Shown here one piece after another: positions 1 to 8,186 of a stretch of 41,784 bases of DNA (the first letter of the stretch is position 1; each line of letters opens with the position of its first letter). The position numbers and the translations under genes were made by a program. The stretch comes from Rubrivivax sp. (lineage in GTDB: Bacteria; Pseudomonadota; Gammaproteobacteria; Burkholderiales; Burkholderiaceae_C), in contig JAJTDE010000022.1 in the NCBI GenBank assembly GCA_021298085.1, positions 1 through 41,784 of the forward strand, given 5' to 3'. A model generated the notes under the pieces. That model was given only the letters and a program-made list of their open reading frames with translations, ran no database searches and was not told where the DNA came from.

Positions 1-168
1 CTGGTGTTCCGGATGTTGCAGCTGTTTGTGCAGCGTGACGTGAAGACCGGTGTCATCTGGGCCATCAAGATCCTGACCGACCCCTTCGTCGACGCCCGCC
101 TGTACTGGAAGGCGCCGTTCTACCTGATGCGCGGTCAGTTGATGGACCCGGCGCCTAACCGACGCTGA
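1..168 (+). CDS. C-terminal end of an unrecognised protein (5' part outside window)
   Basis: An open frame runs from the first base to a TGA at 166-168 and gives 55 residues. It begins in mid-gene, so neither start nor total length is known. The fragment is rich in aromatic and hydrophobic residues and contains ILTDPF, LYWKAPFYLMRG and QLMDP, which looks like an amphipathic or membrane-proximal tail. I do not recognise the family. It is convergent with the aminotransferase gene, whose stop lies 70 bases downstream. That it is coding rests on the clean open frame, natural residue composition and plausible stop; function is unknown. Confidence 0.55.
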   Translation: MVFRMLQLFVQRDVKTGVIWAIKILTDPFVDARLYWKAPFYLMRGQLMDPAPNRR

Positions 169-238
169 GCGCCGCTGAACTTCTCGGCGCAGCCCGCAGC
201 GCCTGTGGCGCTGCGGTGCAGGGCGGCCCTGAGAGCCC

Positions 239-1891
239 TCAGGCCGCCTTTCCCATCAAGGCCTTCAGCAGCAGGCCGCGCCGGATCGAACGGGCCGTCT
301 CCTGGCTGCCCTTCCACCACCATCCGTCGTGCTGCATCTGCCGGGCGGCCGCCACACAACACTCCGTCACGGCGTCCACCTCGTGCGCCTGCCAATGCAA
401 GCCAAAGATCAAGCGCCCGGTGCCGACCCAGCTCAAGGCAATGCCCTGCTCGCGCAGGTAGAACTGGTAGAGCCAGTGCCACCGGGAGGTCTGGTCGTAC
501 CAGAGCGTCCAGATGGTGCCGAGGTTGGCCGCGCGCACGGGGAAGCCCTCGTGGGCCATCCGGGCGTTGAAAGCGTCGCGCCGGGCGTCCCAGACGGCGT
601 CGGCGCCTTCGTAGCGGGCCAGCGTTTCGGGCTGCTGCAGGCGGTCGAGGAAGGCGCCCATGGTGGTCATCACCTGGGGGTGCGCGTTGAAGGTGCCGCG
701 GGCAAAGCAGATGTCGGCGGGCCTGTCGGCGCGCCAGCGTCGCATCAGCGCCTTGCGGCCGCACACCACACCCACGGGCAGGCCGCCACCCAAGGTCTTG
801 CCGTAGGTGACCATGTCGGCGCGGACGCCAAAGTATTCCTGTGCCCCACCGGGCGCCAGGCGGAAGCCCAGGAAGACCTCGTCAAAGATCAGCACGATGC
901 CACGCTCGGTGCAGACTTGGCGCAGCGCCTTCAGCCAGGCGGTGTAGGCCTCGCGGTCGAAGGCCGCGCGTCGGCCGCCATCCAGCAGCGCCGAGTCACT
1001 GGGGGCGGCCTGGTTGGGGTGCAGGGCCTGCAGCGGGTTGATCAGCACACAGGCAATGTCGCGCCGGCGGCGCAGCACGGTCAGGCTGCGCTCATGCATG
1101 TCGCGCAGGGTGTAGGTCTCGCGCGGGGGCATAGGGTTGCCGGGCCCGGGCTGAACATCTTCCCACCAGCCGTGGTATGCGCCGCAGAAGCGCACCACAT
1201 GGCTGCGGCGCGTGTGGTAGCGCGCCAGCCGAACGGCCTGCATCACGGCTTCGGTGCCCGACATGTGGAAGCTGACCTCATCGAGGCCGGAGATCTGCTG
1301 CAGACGTTGGATGTTGGAGGCCACCACCGGGTGGTAGCTGCCGAGGATGGGCCCGAGAGCCTCCGAATGCCGCAGGCCTTCGCGCAGGCAGGCCTTGTAG
1401 AAGTCCACGCCAAACACGTTGACGCCGTAGCTGCCGGTGAGGTCGAAGTAACGGTTGCCGTCAAGGTCCGTCACGTGCACGCCCTGCGCACCATCCACAA
1501 AGGCGCCCACGGGCAGGTAGGGCTTGACGGCATCGGCGTAGGGGTAGGGCACGCGGTAGCGGCCCGTGAACTGCAGGTCAGACAGGCCTTCGCGCGCCTG
1601 TTGCGTGAGCTGCAGCGTTTGGCGGCATCGCTCGCTGAACACCGCGCCCAGCCGTTGCAGGCCGGCCAGGCGCAGGTTCTGGATGTCGGGCGGGGCGCCG
1701 TCGGCGCACAGCATCTGGGCTTCGGTGTACGAGCAGCCCGGCAGCCAGCGTGCCAGGCGCTGCGACCAGCGCGAGTGGCCCGTCAACGAAGGGTGCTTGG
1801 CACGCGACAGCTGAAGTCGTTGCCAGGCCAGGGGTGTGGTGCCAACGGCAGCAACAAGCGCCAGGGCACTGAGGGTGGGTTCGATAGGCAT
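239..1891 (-). CDS. class III (PLP) aminotransferase, glutamate-1-semialdehyde aminomutase-like, with N-terminal hydrophobic segment
   Basis: A 550-residue PLP-dependent fold-type I aminotransferase of the class III / HemL-like group. Visible are the substrate and phosphate region (SGTEAVMQAVRLAR), the PLP-contacting aspartate in IFDEVFLGFR, and the Schiff-base lysine in TYGKTLGGGLPVG (about K365). Family HemL enzymes are near 430 residues; this one has about 110 extra at the N-terminus, beginning with a hydrophobic stretch (residues 5-20) that may be a membrane anchor or uncleaved signal. I chose the ATG at 1891 because that segment starts there; an in-frame ATG at 1975 would run into the divergent gene. 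True HemL for tetrapyrrole synthesis is unlikely given the extension. An amino-sugar, amino-lipid or amino-alcohol substrate is possible but unproven. It is divergent from the phosphatidylserine decarboxylase gene with 33 bases between starts. Confidence 0.8.
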   Translation of the reverse strand: MPIEPTLSALALVAAVGTTPLAWQRLQLSRAKHPSLTGHSRWSQRLARWLPGCSYTEAQMLCADGAPPDIQNLRLAGLQRLGAVFSERCRQTLQLTQQAREGLSDLQFTGRYRVPYPYADAVKPYLPVGAFVDGAQGVHVTDLDGNRYFDLTGSYGVNVFGVDFYKACLREGLRHSEALGPILGSYHPVVASNIQRLQQISGLDEVSFHMSGTEAVMQAVRLARYHTRRSHVVRFCGAYHGWWEDVQPGPGNPMPPRETYTLRDMHERSLTVLRRRRDIACVLINPLQALHPNQAAPSDSALLDGGRRAAFDREAYTAWLKALRQVCTERGIVLIFDEVFLGFRLAPGGAQEYFGVRADMVTYGKTLGGGLPVGVVCGRKALMRRWRADRPADICFARGTFNAHPQVMTTMGAFLDRLQQPETLARYEGADAVWDARRDAFNARMAHEGFPVRAANLGTIWTLWYDQTSRWHWLYQFYLREQGIALSWVGTGRLIFGLHWQAHEVDAVTECCVAAARQMQHDGWWWKGSQETARSIRRGLLLKALMGKAA

Positions 1892-1924
1892 ACCCGATTG
1901 ATAACGGACTGAGGTGACAAGACT

Positions 1925-2854
1925 GTGAACTTCGCCATGACCATTCGCCGCATGAGGGACGCGCTGCTGATGCACGAGGACCTCAACTTCCTGCTCACCA
2001 ACCGCGTACCGCGGCGCGCCTTGACCTTGCTCGTCGGGCGCCTGAGCCGCATCGAGAACCGGTGGTTCGCCCGTGTGGGCATCGCCGTCTGGGGCGCCTT
2101 CACCGAGCTGGACCTGTCAGAAGCGCAGCAACGCTCGTTCAACAGCCTGCGCGCGTGTTTTACCCGCGCGCTCAAGCCCGGCAGCCGGCCGCAGGTGATG
2201 TCGGACGACGTGGTGACCTCGCCCTGTGACGCCATCGTCGGTGCCATGGGTTGTGTCGGTGAGGTGGGCGCAGGGCAACTGCTGCAGGCCAAGGGCATGC
2301 CCTACCGCCTGGAAGACTTGCTGGGCAGCGTGGCAGAAGCGGCGCGCTGGGAAGGCGCGCACTTCGTGACTCTGCGGCTGACGTCGGCCATGTACCACCG
2401 CTTCCACGCCCCGTATGCCGGGCGCCTGAGCCATGTGCGCTACATCAGCGGCGACACCTGGAATGTCAACCCGGTCGCCTTGCAGCGGGTGCAGCAGCTG
2501 TTTGCGCGCAACGAACGGGCGGTGCTGCGGCTGGACCTGACCAACGGGACGGAGCTGGCCCTGGTGCCGGTGGCGGCCATCCTGGTCGCCAGCATCCGCC
2601 TGCATGCGTTGGATGTGACGCTGAACCTGAACTGGGCCGGCGCTACCGAGATGCGCTGTGATCACGCGTTTGACAAGGGCGAGGAGCTGGGCTGGTTTGA
2701 GCATGGGTCCACCATCATCGTCCTGGCGCCACGCGGCTTGCGGTGGGCCGCCGGCATCTCGCCGGGGCAGCGTATCCGGGTGGGGCAGGCGCTGTTGGTG
2801 GGCGCGCGGGGCGGTGCAGGGCCGGCCATGCCGGGGCCTGTGTCATCGCCTTGA
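1925..2854 (+). CDS. psd: phosphatidylserine decarboxylase proenzyme (Psd family)
   Basis: A 309-residue Psd. Members decarboxylate phosphatidylserine to phosphatidylethanolamine at the membrane, using a pyruvoyl group made by self-cleavage before a serine. The sequence shows the aspartate of the protease triad in TSPCDAIVG (about D102), the histidine pair in MYHRFHAPYAG (H158, H161) and the cleavage site EHGSTIIVL (G261-S262). The cleavage motif is HGST rather than LGST, but the essential Gly-Ser-Thr is present, so the enzyme should mature. The GTG at 1925 gives the full frame; an ATG at 1937 four codons in is equally plausible. It is divergent from the aminotransferase and followed by ugd after 76 bases. 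The 3' end overlaps a dyad element shared with the ugd-phnC junction. Whether this is the only Psd in the genome cannot be seen. Confidence 0.88.
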   Translation: MNFAMTIRRMRDALLMHEDLNFLLTNRVPRRALTLLVGRLSRIENRWFARVGIAVWGAFTELDLSEAQQRSFNSLRACFTRALKPGSRPQVMSDDVVTSPCDAIVGAMGCVGEVGAGQLLQAKGMPYRLEDLLGSVAEAARWEGAHFVTLRLTSAMYHRFHAPYAGRLSHVRYISGDTWNVNPVALQRVQQLFARNERAVLRLDLTNGTELALVPVAAILVASIRLHALDVTLNLNWAGATEMRCDHAFDKGEELGWFEHGSTIIVLAPRGLRWAAGISPGQRIRVGQALLVGARGGAGPAMPGPVSSP

Positions 2855-2857
2855 CAC
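2840..2857 (+). promoter_or_regulatory. 18-bp dyad / Pho-box-like element before ugd (copy 1)
   Basis: GTGTCATCGCCTTGACAC overlaps the psd stop codon and lies 73 bases before the ugd start. It is a perfect GTGTCA-N6-TGACAC inverted repeat, and also reads as two Pho-box-like heptamers (GTGTCAT, TTGACAC) four bases apart. A near copy sits before phnC at 4338-4355. The binding protein is not known from sequence. Confidence 0.5.
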
Positions 2858-2930
2858 ACCGACGACACGCCAGCGTCACCCTGGGCTCCCAGCATCGACA
2901 TCCTGAACAACAGGACTTCGAGGGCGCAGG

Positions 2931-4346
2931 ATGAAAGTCACGGTGGTGGGTGCTGGCTACGTGGGTTTGGTGACGGCTGCATGCCTGTCCGAGATGGGCA
3001 ATACCGTCGTGTGCCTGGATGCTGACACCGCCAAGGTGGCGCGACTGCAGGGCGGTGAGATTCCGATCCACGAACCCGGCCTGGAGCCCCTGGTGCAGCG
3101 CAACGCCCTGGCGGGCCGCCTGAGCTTCACCGCCGACACCGCCCAGGCGGTGTCGCACGGCACGGTGATCTTTCTGGCCGTGGGTACGCCCGCCCAGGAA
3201 GACGGCAGTGCCGACATGGCCCATGTGCTCGCCGCCGCCGCCAGCATCGGCGACGGGATGGCCGACTACAAGCTGATCGTCGACAAGAGCACGGTGCCCG
3301 TGGGTACGGCCGCCCGGGTGCGTGAGGTGGTGCAGCAGCGGCTGCAGGCGCGCGGGCTGCGCCTGCCCTTCCATGTGGTCTCCAACCCCGAGTTCCTGAA
3401 AGAGGGTGCGGCGGTGGGCGACTTCATGCACCCCGACCGCGTGGTGCTGGGGGTGGATGATGAGCGTGCCGAGTGGCTGATGCGTTCGCTCTACGCGCCC
3501 TTCCTGCGCAACCGTGAACGCTTTGTGGTGATGGATGTGGCCAGTGCGGAGCTGACCAAGTACGCCGCCAACGCCATGCTGGCCACCCGCATCAGCTTCA
3601 TGAACGAGCTGGCTGCGCTGACTGAACGCACGGGCGCCGACATCGAGCAGGTTCGCCGTGGTATCGGCAGCGACCAGCGCATCGGCACGCACTTCCTGTA
3701 CGCCGGCATCGGCTGGGGTGGCTCGTGTTTTCCCAAGGACGTGAAGGCCTTGCTGCACATGGCTGAACAGCAGGGCTTGTCGCTGCCAGTGGTGCAGGCC
3801 GCGGCCGAGGTGAACCAGCGCCAGCGCGGTGTGCTGGTTCAGCGCGTGACCGAGCGATTTGGTGTCGACCTCAGCGGCCTGTGTATTGGCGTCTGGGGCC
3901 TGAGCTTCAAGCCCGATACCGACGACATGCGCGAAGCCGCCAGCGTCGAGATCATCCAGTCGCTGCTGGCGCGCGGCGCCACGGTGCGCGCCTACGACCC
4001 GGTGGCGACTTGGGATTCCTCGCGGAGCCTGACCGGCCAGGTGGAACAGGTGCCCTCGGCGCTGGAGGCCGCCCGCGGCGCCGATGCGCTGCTGGTCATC
4101 ACCGAGTGGCGCGAGTTCCGCAGCCCCGATTGGCACACCTTGCAGGGGCTGATGCGCCAGCCGGTGCTGCTGGACGGCCGCAACCTGTACGAGCCAGCCA
4201 TGGTGTCCGCCATGGGCTTTGAATATGCCGGTATCGGCCGGGTGTCCACCCTGATGAAGGCCGATGCCACTGATGTCGCTACCACGTTGGCGGTGGTGGG
4301 ACGTCAGCCCTCAATGGCGCTGGTCGAGTCCATCGCCGTGTCATGA
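2931..4346 (+). CDS. ugd: UDP-glucose 6-dehydrogenase
   Basis: A 471-residue enzyme that oxidises UDP-glucose twice with NAD+ to UDP-glucuronate, the precursor of uronic-acid glycans and of some glucuronosyl lipids. The N-terminal Rossmann motif VVGAGYVGLV (residues 5-14), the NPEFLKEGAAVGDF segment, and the catalytic cysteine in GWGGSCFPKD (C266) are all intact; the C-terminal UDP-binding domain is complete. Length is slightly above the usual 430-450. The ATG at 2931 follows directly on the family's typical N-terminus. No glycosyltransferase lies next to it; its neighbours are psd upstream and the phosphonate operon 33 bases downstream. The shared element at 2840-2857 and 4338-4355 suggests that ugd and phnC share a regulator. 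Use in phosphate-free glycolipids would fit but is inference. Confidence 0.95.
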   Translation: MKVTVVGAGYVGLVTAACLSEMGNTVVCLDADTAKVARLQGGEIPIHEPGLEPLVQRNALAGRLSFTADTAQAVSHGTVIFLAVGTPAQEDGSADMAHVLAAAASIGDGMADYKLIVDKSTVPVGTAARVREVVQQRLQARGLRLPFHVVSNPEFLKEGAAVGDFMHPDRVVLGVDDERAEWLMRSLYAPFLRNRERFVVMDVASAELTKYAANAMLATRISFMNELAALTERTGADIEQVRRGIGSDQRIGTHFLYAGIGWGGSCFPKDVKALLHMAEQQGLSLPVVQAAAEVNQRQRGVLVQRVTERFGVDLSGLCIGVWGLSFKPDTDDMREAASVEIIQSLLARGATVRAYDPVATWDSSRSLTGQVEQVPSALEAARGADALLVITEWREFRSPDWHTLQGLMRQPVLLDGRNLYEPAMVSAMGFEYAGIGRVSTLMKADATDVATTLAVVGRQPSMALVESIAVS

Positions 4347-4355
4347 CCTTGACAC
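4338..4355 (+). promoter_or_regulatory. 18-bp dyad / Pho-box-like element before phnC (copy 2)
   Basis: GTGTCATGACCTTGACAC overlaps the ugd stop codon and ends 24 bases before the phnC ATG. It has the same GTGTCA-N6-TGACAC dyad as 2840-2857, and 19 of 22 aligned bases are identical. The half-sites can also be read as a PhoB-type direct repeat (GTGTCAT-N4-TTGACAC). Confidence 0.5.
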
Positions 4356-4379
4356 ACAGGCCGCCTACGCTGGCGACCC

Positions 4380-5231
4380 ATGAGCCTTTCTGCACCCGCC
4401 GCCGTCGATATCGTCCGTGTCAGCAAGCAGTTTGGTCGCCAGGCCTGGGCCCTGAAGGCGGTCAGCGCGAGCATCCAGCCCGGTGAACGGGTCGCGCTCA
4501 TTGGTGCTTCTGGCTCCGGCAAGTCCACCCTCCTGCGATGCATCAGCGGGCTGGAGCGGGTGGACGCCACGGGCGGGCGCATCACCCTGTTTGGTCAGAC
4601 GCTTCAGGAAGACGGGAGGTTGAGCCCGGATGTTCGGCAGCTGCGCCGCCAACTGGGTGTCATCTTCCAGCAGTTCAACCTGGTCGGGCGCCTGCCGCTG
4701 ATCACCAATGTCCTGGCGGGCCTGGCGCCATCGCTGCCGCTGTGGCAGGCCTTGAGTGGCCGCTTCTCGCAGGCCCAGCGCCTGCAGGCCTTCGACATGC
4801 TGGAGCGGGTGGGTCTGGGCCCGCAGGCGTTCCAGCGGGCGTCCACGCTGTCGGGCGGGCAGCAGCAGCGCGCCGCCGTGGCGCGCTCGCTGATGCAGGG
4901 CCCCCGCCTGCTGCTGGCCGATGAACCCGTGGCCTCGCTGGACCCGGCGTCCACCCACCGCGTGATGGAACTGCTGAGCCTGCTCAACCGCGAGCGCGGC
5001 ATCACCCTGGTGGCCAGCCTGCACCACGTCGAGCTGGCGCGCCGCTACTTCGACAGGGCCCTGGCCCTGCGGCACGGCGAGCTGGTGTTTGACGGCCCCA
5101 CCCACGCACTGACCGACGACCTGCTGCACCGCCTCTATGGCACGCAGGCCGAGTCACTCAATGCCCCTGAAGGCGAATGGCCTTCACCCACGATGAACCC
5201 ACTGACAACCCACGAGGAGATCGCCGCATGA
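4380..5231 (+). CDS. phnC: phosphonate ABC transporter ATP-binding protein
   Basis: A 283-residue ABC ATPase of the PhnC type that powers import of phosphonates (or phosphite) with PhnD and PhnE. Walker A is GASGSGKST (residues 42-50), the Q-loop is in FQQFNLVGRLPLI, the signature is LSGGQQQR (157-164), and Walker B is LLLADEP (177-183), followed by a switch histidine in ASLHHVEL. The VGRLPLITNVL stretch after the Q-loop is characteristic of PhnC. The gene is first in a run where successive genes overlap by 1-4 bases; its stop overlaps the phnD start as ATGA. A Pho-box-like dyad ends 24 bases upstream, so the operon promoter probably lies in the end of ugd or further upstream. Confidence 0.93.
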   Translation: MSLSAPAAVDIVRVSKQFGRQAWALKAVSASIQPGERVALIGASGSGKSTLLRCISGLERVDATGGRITLFGQTLQEDGRLSPDVRQLRRQLGVIFQQFNLVGRLPLITNVLAGLAPSLPLWQALSGRFSQAQRLQAFDMLERVGLGPQAFQRASTLSGGQQQRAAVARSLMQGPRLLLADEPVASLDPASTHRVMELLSLLNRERGITLVASLHHVELARRYFDRALALRHGELVFDGPTHALTDDLLHRLYGTQAESLNAPEGEWPSPTMNPLTTHEEIAA

Positions 5232-6226
5232 CCTTCACCCCACTGGAAGCCCGCTTTCCACGACGCCTGATGCTGGCGGGTGTGGCCGCCCTGGCGGCCG
5301 CACTGAGCCCCCTGGCACCTGCCCACGCGCAGGCCCCGGCCGCCGAGATCAACTTCGGCATCATCGCCACCGATTCCGCCTCTGCACAGCGCGAGCGTTG
5401 GGAGCCGTTCTTCAGGGACATGGAGAAGAAGACGGGCCTCAAGGTCACGTCTTTCTACGCGCCCGACTATGCCGGTGTGATCGAAGCCATGCGCTTCAAC
5501 AAGATCCAGGTGGCCTGGTACGGCAACAAGGCTGCGATGGAGGCGGTGGACCGCGCCAACGGCGAGATCTTTGCGCAGGTGATGTACGCCGATGGCACCT
5601 ATGGGTACCACGGCCTGGTCATCACGCACAAGGACAGCCCGTACAAGACCATCGAAGACCTGCTGCGCAACGGCAAGGACGTCAACTTTGGCATCGGTGA
5701 CCCGAACTCGACCTCAGGCTTCCTGGTCCCCACGTTTTACCTGTTTGCCCAGAACAAGATCGACCACCGCACCCACTTCAAGACCGTGCGCAACGCCAGC
5801 CATGGCGTGAACCTGCAGGCGGTGCTGGCCAAGCAGGTGGATGCGGCGACCAACAACACCGAGGACTTTGGCAAGCTGGAAGCCACGCGCCCTGACCTGG
5901 CGGCCAATATCCGAGTGTTGTGGCGCAGCCCGCTGATCCCGAGCGACCCGTTTGTCTGGCGCAAGGACCTGGACCCTGCCGTCAAGGCGCGCCTGAAGAC
6001 CTTTGTACTGGGTTACGCCAAGACCGACCCGGCCGAAAAGGCCATCCTGAAGAATGTCTACAGCTACGGCGGCTTCCGCGAGAGCAACAACAGCCAGTTG
6101 CTGCCCATCCGCCAGCTGGAACTGGCCCGCGACCGCGCCCGGGTACAGAACGACGACAAGCTGGATGCCGCCGCCAAGGCCCAGGCCCTGGCTGACATCG
6201 ACCGCAAGCTGGCCGCTCTGCAGTGA
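5228..6226 (+). CDS. phnD: phosphonate ABC transporter periplasmic binding protein
   Basis: A 332-residue solute-binding protein of the PhnD / phosphate-phosphite-phosphonate family. The start chosen is the ATG at 5228, which overlaps the phnC stop and is preceded by GAGGAGA. An earlier in-frame start at 5177 would remove the clean signal peptide. Residues 11-35 form a signal ([20 protein letters not shown], cleavage near AHA-QA). Family features follow: [38 protein letters not shown], and [15 protein letters not shown], the phosphonate-contact region. A YHG segment occurs where 2-aminoethylphosphonate-binding homologues have it. It delivers substrate to PhnE and PhnC. Substrate is inferred as an aminophosphonate from the downstream catabolic genes. 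Confidence 0.93.
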   Translation: MTFTPLEARFPRRLMLAGVAALAAALSPLAPAHAQAPAAEINFGIIATDSASAQRERWEPFFRDMEKKTGLKVTSFYAPDYAGVIEAMRFNKIQVAWYGNKAAMEAVDRANGEIFAQVMYADGTYGYHGLVITHKDSPYKTIEDLLRNGKDVNFGIGDPNSTSGFLVPTFYLFAQNKIDHRTHFKTVRNASHGVNLQAVLAKQVDAATNNTEDFGKLEATRPDLAANIRVLWRSPLIPSDPFVWRKDLDPAVKARLKTFVLGYAKTDPAEKAILKNVYSYGGFRESNNSQLLPIRQLELARDRARVQNDDKLDAAAKAQALADIDRKLAALQ

Positions 6227-7029
6227 GCCTGGACACCACCGCTGAACTTCGCCTGGCGGCACTGGCGCCGCCAGCGCGACAGCCCTGGGTGAACGGGGTG
6301 CTGACCCTGGCGCTGGCGTTCCTGCTGGCCTGGGCCTGGCGGGGTGCGGAGATCCGCCCGCTGGACCTGATCAAGGACAGCGGCAACATGGTTCAGCTGG
6401 CGTCCGACTTCTTTCCGCCGGACTTCAGCGATTGGCGCATCTACCTCACCGAGATGGTGGTCACCCTGCAGATCGCCCTGTGGGGCACCCTGGTGGCGGT
6501 GGTGCTGGCGGTGCCGCTGGGCTTGCTGGCCTCGGCCAACGTGGCGCCGGCCTGGGTGCACCAGCCGGTGCGCCGGGTGATGGATGCGTGCCGGGCCATC
6601 AACGAGATGGTCTTTGCGATGCTCTTCATCGTGGCCGTCGGGCTGGGCCCGTTTGCGGGTGTGCTGGCCCTGGCGGTGCACACCACCGGCACCCTGGCCA
6701 AGCTGTTTTCCGAAGCGGTGGAAGCGGCTGACCCCCGGCCGGTGGAAGGGCTGCGTGCCACCGGCGCGCACCCGCTGGTGGAGATCGTCTACGGCATCCT
6801 GCCGCAGGTGATGCCGCTGTGGATTTCCTACACGCTGTACCGGTTTGAATCCAACGTGCGCTCGGCCTCGGTCGTGGGCATGGTGGGCGCGGGTGGCATC
6901 GGTGTGGTGCTGTTTGAAGTCATCCGAGGTTTCCAGTACGGGGCGACGTGCGCGGTGCTCATCATTCTGGTCGTCAGCGTGACGCTGATCGACATGGCGT
7001 CGGCCGCGGTGCGGAAGCGGCTGCTGTGA
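6223..7029 (+). CDS. phnE: phosphonate ABC transporter permease
   Basis: A 268-residue inner-membrane permease of the PhnE family. Hydrophobic segments are visible near residues 25-40, 80-105, 125-155, 195-215 and 235-255. The cytoplasmic coupling loop that contacts PhnC is [20 protein letters not shown] with a following GILPQVMP, close to the EAA consensus. The start is a GTG at 6223 overlapping the phnD stop (GTGA), and the stop overlaps the next ATG (TGATG), so translation is very probably coupled on both sides. Length is typical. Only one permease gene is present, as is usual for PhnCDE. Confidence 0.92.
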   Translation: MSLDTTAELRLAALAPPARQPWVNGVLTLALAFLLAWAWRGAEIRPLDLIKDSGNMVQLASDFFPPDFSDWRIYLTEMVVTLQIALWGTLVAVVLAVPLGLLASANVAPAWVHQPVRRVMDACRAINEMVFAMLFIVAVGLGPFAGVLALAVHTTGTLAKLFSEAVEAADPRPVEGLRATGAHPLVEIVYGILPQVMPLWISYTLYRFESNVRSASVVGMVGAGGIGVVLFEVIRGFQYGATCAVLIILVVSVTLIDMASAAVRKRLL

Positions 7030-8186
7030 TGGACATGCACACCTGGACGTGGCAGCTGCCTGTCACGCTGCGTTTCGGCCCCGGTGCGCTGGCGGCCGTG
7101 GCTGCCGAACTGGGCGGCCGCCCCTGCGTGGTGCTGGCCCTGGAGCCAGCGCAGGCGCTGGGCTGGCGCGACACCTGGTCGGCGGCGCTGGGCCCCTCGC
7201 TGCGGGCTTGGGTACCGGTGCCCGAAGGGCTGTCCACGCTGTCCCTGGCGCGGCAGCTGTCGGCCACAGTGTGGCCGTTGCTGGCCCGTCCTGATCCGCC
7301 GGTGCTGGTGGCCCTGGGCGGTGGCTCGGTGATGGACCTGGCCAAGCTCTTGCGCTGCCGGCCTGAAGGTCAGGGCTTCGAGGCGCTGGCCGCCGCGGTG
7401 CGCCGGCGGGAGGCCTGGCCACCGCTGCAGCGCGCCCCGCTCTGGCTGGTGCCGACCACCGCCGCCACTGGCAGCGAGGTCACGCGCTGGGCAACCCTCT
7501 GGGACACCGACACCGATGCGGTGCAGAAGCTGTCCTTCGATGAGCCCTTTGGCTGGGCTGACCGTGCCTTTGTGGACCCTGAGCTCAGCGCGAGTTGCCC
7601 GGTGGAAGTCATGCGTGATGGTGCGCTGGACGCACTGGCCCATGCGCTGGAGGCCATCTGGAACCGCCACGCCAATCCCGTCAGCGATACCCTGGCGATG
7701 TCCGCGGCCAGCCGGATCCTCGGCACCTTGCCCAAGGCGCTGGCGCAGCCGCACGAGGCCGCCTGGAGGGTGGACCTGAGCTTGGCCGCACTCACCGCCG
7801 GAATGGCTTTTTCCCAGACCCGTACCGCGCTGGCCCACGCCTTGTCTTATGCGGTGACGCTGGAGCAAGGCCTGCCGCACGGGCGTGCCTGTGCCATCTG
7901 GTTGCCCATGGTCTGGCGCCTGGCCATCGGCATCTCGGGACCGGTGGACTGTCTCCTGGGCCAGCTCTTCGGCTGCCCTGCCGACGAGGGCGCTGCTCGG
8001 CTGGAACACTGGTTGATGGCGGTCGGAGTTTCGCCTTCACCGCAAGCCCATGGCGTGGCCGATGCGGCGCAGCGGGTGATTCAGGCACTGTCCAGCGAAC
8101 GAGGTCGCAATTTCATTGGCTCCATGCGGCCCGCGCAGCCTGAGGCTGTGCAGGCCGCCGCACAACAACAACAACGTTCAACATGA
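7029..8186 (+). CDS. iron-containing alcohol dehydrogenase in phosphonate operon
   Basis: A 385-residue group III Fe-dependent dehydrogenase. The nucleotide loop ALGGGSVMDLAK (GGGS at 97-100), the PTTAATGSEVTRWA motif, and all four metal ligands are visible: D201 and H205 (DALAHALE), H270 (TALAHALSY) and H284 (GLPHGRA). The start is the ATG at 7029, overlapping the phnE stop; the ORF extends upstream but only inside phnE. Family members reduce aldehydes or oxidise alcohols with NAD(P)H, and some related enzymes reduce phosphonoacetaldehyde to 2-hydroxyethylphosphonate. Here it could oxidise a hydroxyalkylphosphonate into the PhnX pathway, or reduce the acetaldehyde released by PhnX. Sequence alone does not choose. 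Placement between transporter and flavoenzyme with coupled starts argues for a role in phosphonate metabolism. Confidence 0.85.
   Translation: MDMHTWTWQLPVTLRFGPGALAAVAAELGGRPCVVLALEPAQALGWRDTWSAALGPSLRAWVPVPEGLSTLSLARQLSATVWPLLARPDPPVLVALGGGSVMDLAKLLRCRPEGQGFEALAAAVRRREAWPPLQRAPLWLVPTTAATGSEVTRWATLWDTDTDAVQKLSFDEPFGWADRAFVDPELSASCPVEVMRDGALDALAHALEAIWNRHANPVSDTLAMSAASRILGTLPKALAQPHEAAWRVDLSLAALTAGMAFSQTRTALAHALSYAVTLEQGLPHGRACAIWLPMVWRLAIGISGPVDCLLGQLFGCPADEGAARLEHWLMAVGVSPSPQAHGVADAAQRVIQALSSERGRNFIGSMRPAQPEAVQAAAQQQQRST

Noticed and set aside
329..1912. 527-codon open frame on the plus strand opposite the aminotransferase
   Set aside because: Antisense shadow frame with no recognisable motif; the minus strand carries intact PLP enzyme motifs.
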